From Drosophila pseudoobscura (taxonomy: Eukaryota > Arthropoda > Insecta > Diptera > Drosophilidae): a DNA stretch of 64,000 nt. The translations under genes were made by a program, and so were the position numbers. The stretch spans positions 26,164,001 through 26,228,000 of the forward strand of contig NC_046679.1 of NCBI RefSeq assembly GCF_009870125.1. The letters run 5' to 3'. Every line of letters starts with the position of its first letter. Position 1 is the first letter of the stretch. Of the stretch, positions 60,185 to 64,000 are shown one piece after another. The notes under the pieces were generated by a model that worked only from the letters and a program-made list of their open reading frames with translations, searched no databases and was not told where the DNA came from.

Positions 60185-63100
60185 ACCGAACAGCAGCAGC
60201 AGCAGCAGCGGCACACAGAGAACGGAGAGCTGTGAGAGCAGGTAGGCCCTGTCGATGTCTCTCCCTCGATCGGCCTCAATTGATATGCGCAACTTCCATC
60301 CAAATCCAAATCCACATCCACGCTGCTGCTGCTCCGGTAAGCGTAAGCACCTTGGTCTCCGTCTCCACATTTCAAAGCGGGGTCCGTCGCGGCGAGAGAC
60401 GCTGAGTGGACACAATCTGTATTGTCGCTCCCCGCTCGATCGATTCGTGGGGATATTGCTGGCCGTGCAATTTTTCGAGAGACGCAAGAGAGAGGTCCAA
60501 GGTTTTTACTGATTTCAACTCCTCACTCAGTTGGATTTTGGCAGTTATCAAGTCGCTGTGACTTTATAAAGTGTTCTTTAATTGAAATGCACACTTAATT
60601 GATGCCCACCACAGATGTTCGAGTGCTCCTGTTCGAGTCCTATTTAATCTGCTTGTTCTTGAAAACACAGTGAAGTGAACTAAAACACATGCTTACCACA
60701 ATGTAAACAACCAAATTAAACTGCCTGCCTGCCACAGTATAACCATTTGGCCCCGTTAAAGTGCGCAGTTTTGTAGTCTTGTGTAAATTTGAGAGTTGCA
60801 TCCGCCGGCTTGTCCGTTAATGCGAACTACGAACTGGAGTTCTTGTTCGAATTTTCGAACTGCCATGCGGCTATTTGTAAGAAGAGCACAGCTAGTGTGT
60901 GGCGGTTGGGCGCGCAAATTTGAATGTCGGGCAGCGATTTGAATTGGAACGTGATGTGGAAATCGGACTCTAATGTGATAACAGTTTTTAAAAAAGCCAA
61001 TGAGCGCTAACAAGATCTCAGCAAAGAGTCCTTCTATGCCTGCTATGATGAAAAACTTTGTTTTTATCATCCATTGTGTGCTCTATGTTCAGTTATATGT
61101 TAAATATACTGTTTACGCTTCCATTGTGGCACTAACACCAAACCCAATTTAGTTTCAAGCCTCAGCAATCATGAACAAGTCTGAATAACAACGCTGACGG
61201 CATAAAATCCCATTGTGCCCTTGCGACCGCAAATTTAAACCATCTGCACTCTCGCGGCACAATAGAAGGGTTCAAAGTGTGGCATTAACGGTGCCATAAT
61301 TTGCATGTTTCAGTTTAGTTGACACTAAAAATAAATCAAGAATATACGGGCCATAAAAAATACATAGACAAAAACTAGATAAACCTCAACAAATGCGGCA
61401 TCAAAAAGTTGACAGAAAACAGAACACAAAAATCATGGGCCGATGTGTGCTTCGGGCAATGGAATTTATTTATTAATAGTTAGTATTTTAATAGCTTCGA
61501 TGGGAATACAATAAAGCCTCGAATCGTGACCCGACACCGGGATCCTCTTGATGTGGGTTCCAAACCAGAAGCGGAACGAAAGACCTTCCTAGGAAATCGC
61601 TGTCATATTTATGGCACAGTAAAGGGAGGGACCAGCATCCCCATTCCCGTATTTTGGAAGGGTTGAAATAAATAAATATTGTTTTCCCCCATCTCTCTCT
61701 CTCTCTCTCTCTGCGGCAGCAGCTCACGCGACATGCATAATAAAAATAATATTAATATAAGGGTGGGAGAGCACAGCCCCTTTCAGCCCCAGCCCCCACC
61801 GCAGGGGCTAATGCAATAATAAGACCGACTCGGAAAGGGCATACATAAAAAGACTATATAAAAAGGGGTGCGGTAGGAGAACAAAAGCTCGAAGCAGCAT
61901 GACGCCTTCCGCTTTTACGAGTATAGCCAGAAGACAAGGAGGCAGGAAGTTGTAGCAGTTGCAACACCGGAAACAGAAACGAGCTTCCATTGAGGAGGAG
62001 AAGACAGTACTTACCCGTAGCTGTCTTCTCCTGCCTGTCATTAGGTGGAGTCAACATGAAAGAGTGTCTGTGTCGCCTCTTTAGGAGGGAAATGGAAAAT
62101 CTGAGATGAATGAGCCGCCATTTCCAGATCCATTTGTCTTCGTGAATGAATAACAAACGAGGAATCGGAATCGGAATCCTAGTTACAGTTCTGATTGAAA
62201 TCCGTTTCGGTAACGGCAGGGAGTTGTCCGGAATGCCAGAGAATCTACATCTTACAATGTCAATCCTCTCCAAATGAAAATTGGCTTTTCTTATACTCAA
62301 GAACCATCTGTTAAGGCTCGCAGACTCCCCAACTTCAATCCTTTTCCAAATCCAACAAAATTGACCAAACATTCCAGCTCGAAACCTAAGCGGAAGTCCT
62401 TACAGCTTTTGCATATCCTTAAGTGCCACAAAGTGCTGCTATCATTCCTTCCACTCGTTTGTATGGAATGTGTGCTGTCGATGCTTATGACACCCTCAAC
62501 CGCACTTTGAAGCGGATACAGATACGGATACAAATAGAGATAGAGAGGCAGATACAGATACAGATACAGATACGAATAGTGTGCATCCTGCAGATGTCCT
62601 GTGGTGTGTGTTCTTCATGGGAGTCTGCTTCAAGTGGCCCCCCACTTCGCTATGGTTGGTTTTTGTATCGCTGACCATGACAGAATTTTTCTCCTTGAGT
62701 TTTTTTTTTAACACGACTCTAAAGGGCTCTACACGTGGCACCACCTCCCTCTAGTGGCCTCCCTCCCAGAAAAGTGTCCAAAACATAAATGACATTTATA
62801 TTGGTTATAGTATTAAAAGGAATGCTTGTTCTGCTCTGTTTTGGCTCCCCAAATACGATACGTGCCAACGTTTTGGGGTCATAAAAATATATGCCACAAC
62901 AACGACAACAGCAGAAGCAGCAGCAAAAGAAAAGAAAAGAGAACACTGGGAACAAACAATTTATATGACGGCCAACAAAATATAGAAGGAGGAAAGGTCA
63001 AGCCATGAAATATGAGAAATTGCACACCCCTCCCACGAGTACGATTATGTGTGTCATGCCAGTGCGTTTCATAATGGGAAAGACAGTAGAAAGTTTGAAC

Positions 63101-64000
63101 TCTAGCCAAGGTAGGTCTCTAGCTCTTAATATCTTAATAATATGTCACTTAAGAGAATACTCGTATATATCGTTAAGAGCTGATGATGTAGTATCCAATC
63201 GGAAACGGTTCTTAGATCAGTAATCAAGTTCTAATAAAGGAAAATGAAGTATTCCCATCTTTCCATGAACAATCATCATGTTTGAGGTATCTTCAGCTTT
63301 ATTGAAGACTTGATGTGAAACATTTTGAGTTATCGTGCACTTAGATATCGGACAGAAACGAGTATCGTTAGAAATTATCAATTGAATTCACCTATCACCT
63401 ATAAGAAGATAAATGCAAGATATTTTCTCTGATCGACTGTAATTATTAAAATTCCTATACATTTTTTTCAGAATCAAACGAAGTGTTTATTCATTCATTA
63501 CCGATAATTTGTATTTCATTTTAGGTTACTTTCTTCATTATTTAACCATCCTTCCTCATTCAACCATGAATACCCACTGTATTTTATATAACATAACCAT
63601 TTGCCGTATATCCCATATATCCCACTGAAATCTTTACCCAAAAAAGAACGAAGAAGCAACAGCAGCAATAACGTTTGCAATTTGCTGGTCACGTGGTCAA
63701 AGAGCAAGAGAGAGAGAGGGGGAACAAAAGCCTGGGCAAAAGAGTGGCTCCAAGAGTCAAAAATTGCGTATACGCCGCGTGCGTCAAAACGCAAATGTCA
63801 AAATTGGCTTTGGGTCAGAAGACCAAAAGGCGATGCGGGAAAGGGAATCGCTGAAGGGGTTGTTTGTTGAAGGGGTAGGGGCAGGGACAGGGGCAGGGGC
63901 GGGACCGTTGCTGCTGGTGTCTGTGAGTGGTTTAGGCAGAGTGTGCGTGCCTATGGCATAATTGTGTTCGCATACATCTATAGAAAACGAGAGGCAGAGG
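60185..64000. other. gene-free stretch right of sad
   Basis: No supportable gene on either strand. It contains short (CT)n near 61,692, a GATACA/GATACG run near 62,515-62,575 and an isolated TATATAAAAA string at 61,855 with no following gene. Open frames are under 200 codons and lack domains. The first part probably holds upstream regulatory DNA of the P450 gene. Confidence 0.55.
62516..62576 (+). repeat. (GATACA)n-like degenerate repeat
   Basis: Units of GATACA, GATACG and AATAGA recur about ten times, with one GAGA interruption. Simple repeat. Confidence 0.7.

Noticed and set aside
59900..60487. 195-codon minus-strand frame overlapping the 5' end of the P450 gene
   Set aside because: It is in a different frame from the P450 exon and overlaps its promoter. 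The P450 frame has full domain and splice support, so this is a shadow.
61855..61920. TATATAAAAAGG string followed by an ATG
   Set aside because: It looks like a TATA box, but the ATG opens only about 18 codons and no splice-linked coding sequence follows. An isolated TATA string is common in AT-rich DNA.

Overview
The window looks like euchromatic DNA from a Drosophila, most likely of the obscura group (D. pseudoobscura-like). This is inferred from three things: compact spliced fly genes with GT-AG introns, abundant (CA)n, (CT)n, (CAG)n and poly-C tracts, and a gene order that I recall from D. melanogaster polytene region 87A (Cad87A, CG6971, the aquarius gene CG31368, mthl5, CG6962, sad). 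There is no prokaryotic signal such as operons, ribosome binding sites or CRISPR.

Positions 1 to about 34,000 hold no gene I can support. This is microsatellite-rich DNA, probably the intergenic and/or 5' intron territory of Cad87A, whose start codon lies 9 bases after a splice acceptor. It contains a 260-bp P-element-related miniature transposon (20,410-20,669) with 31-bp inverted repeats and an 8-bp target duplication, a 5'-truncated non-LTR retrotransposon (about 25,788-26,518), a possible small spliced minus-strand gene (about 10,400-10,860), a four-copy ~64-bp tandem array (33,301-33,556) and many simple repeats.

Positions 34,030-60,184 are gene-dense. Cad87A (+, 14 coding exons, 1984 aa) has a small membrane-protein gene (-, 3 exons, 189 aa) nested in its seventh coding intron. 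Next come an axonemal dynein p28 light chain gene (+, 2 exons) and the aquarius spliceosomal helicase gene (-, 7 coding exons, 45,034-54,653). A 4.7-kb aquarius intron contains the whole methuselah-like GPCR gene mthl5 (+, 6 coding exons). Aquarius then shares a 580-bp divergent promoter with an SMPD4-type neutral sphingomyelinase gene (+, CG6962-like, 760 aa). That promoter carries three TATCGATA (DRE) sites and a 52-bp tandem repeat. Converging on the sphingomyelinase gene is a mitochondrial cytochrome P450 gene (-, 6 exons, 517 aa), best read as shadow (Cyp315a1, ecdysteroid 2-hydroxylase), with a TATA/Inr core promoter at the expected spacing.

Positions 60,185-64,000 show no supportable gene.

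The genes do not form one pathway. The notable organisation is nesting (two genes inside introns on the opposite strand) and very tight convergent ends (about 107-114 bp between stop codons). The strongest non-gene signal is the P-related miniature element. The most important annotation problem is an apparent frame break in aquarius coding exon 1. All exon limits were read by eye from splice signals and reading frame; no alignment was run.
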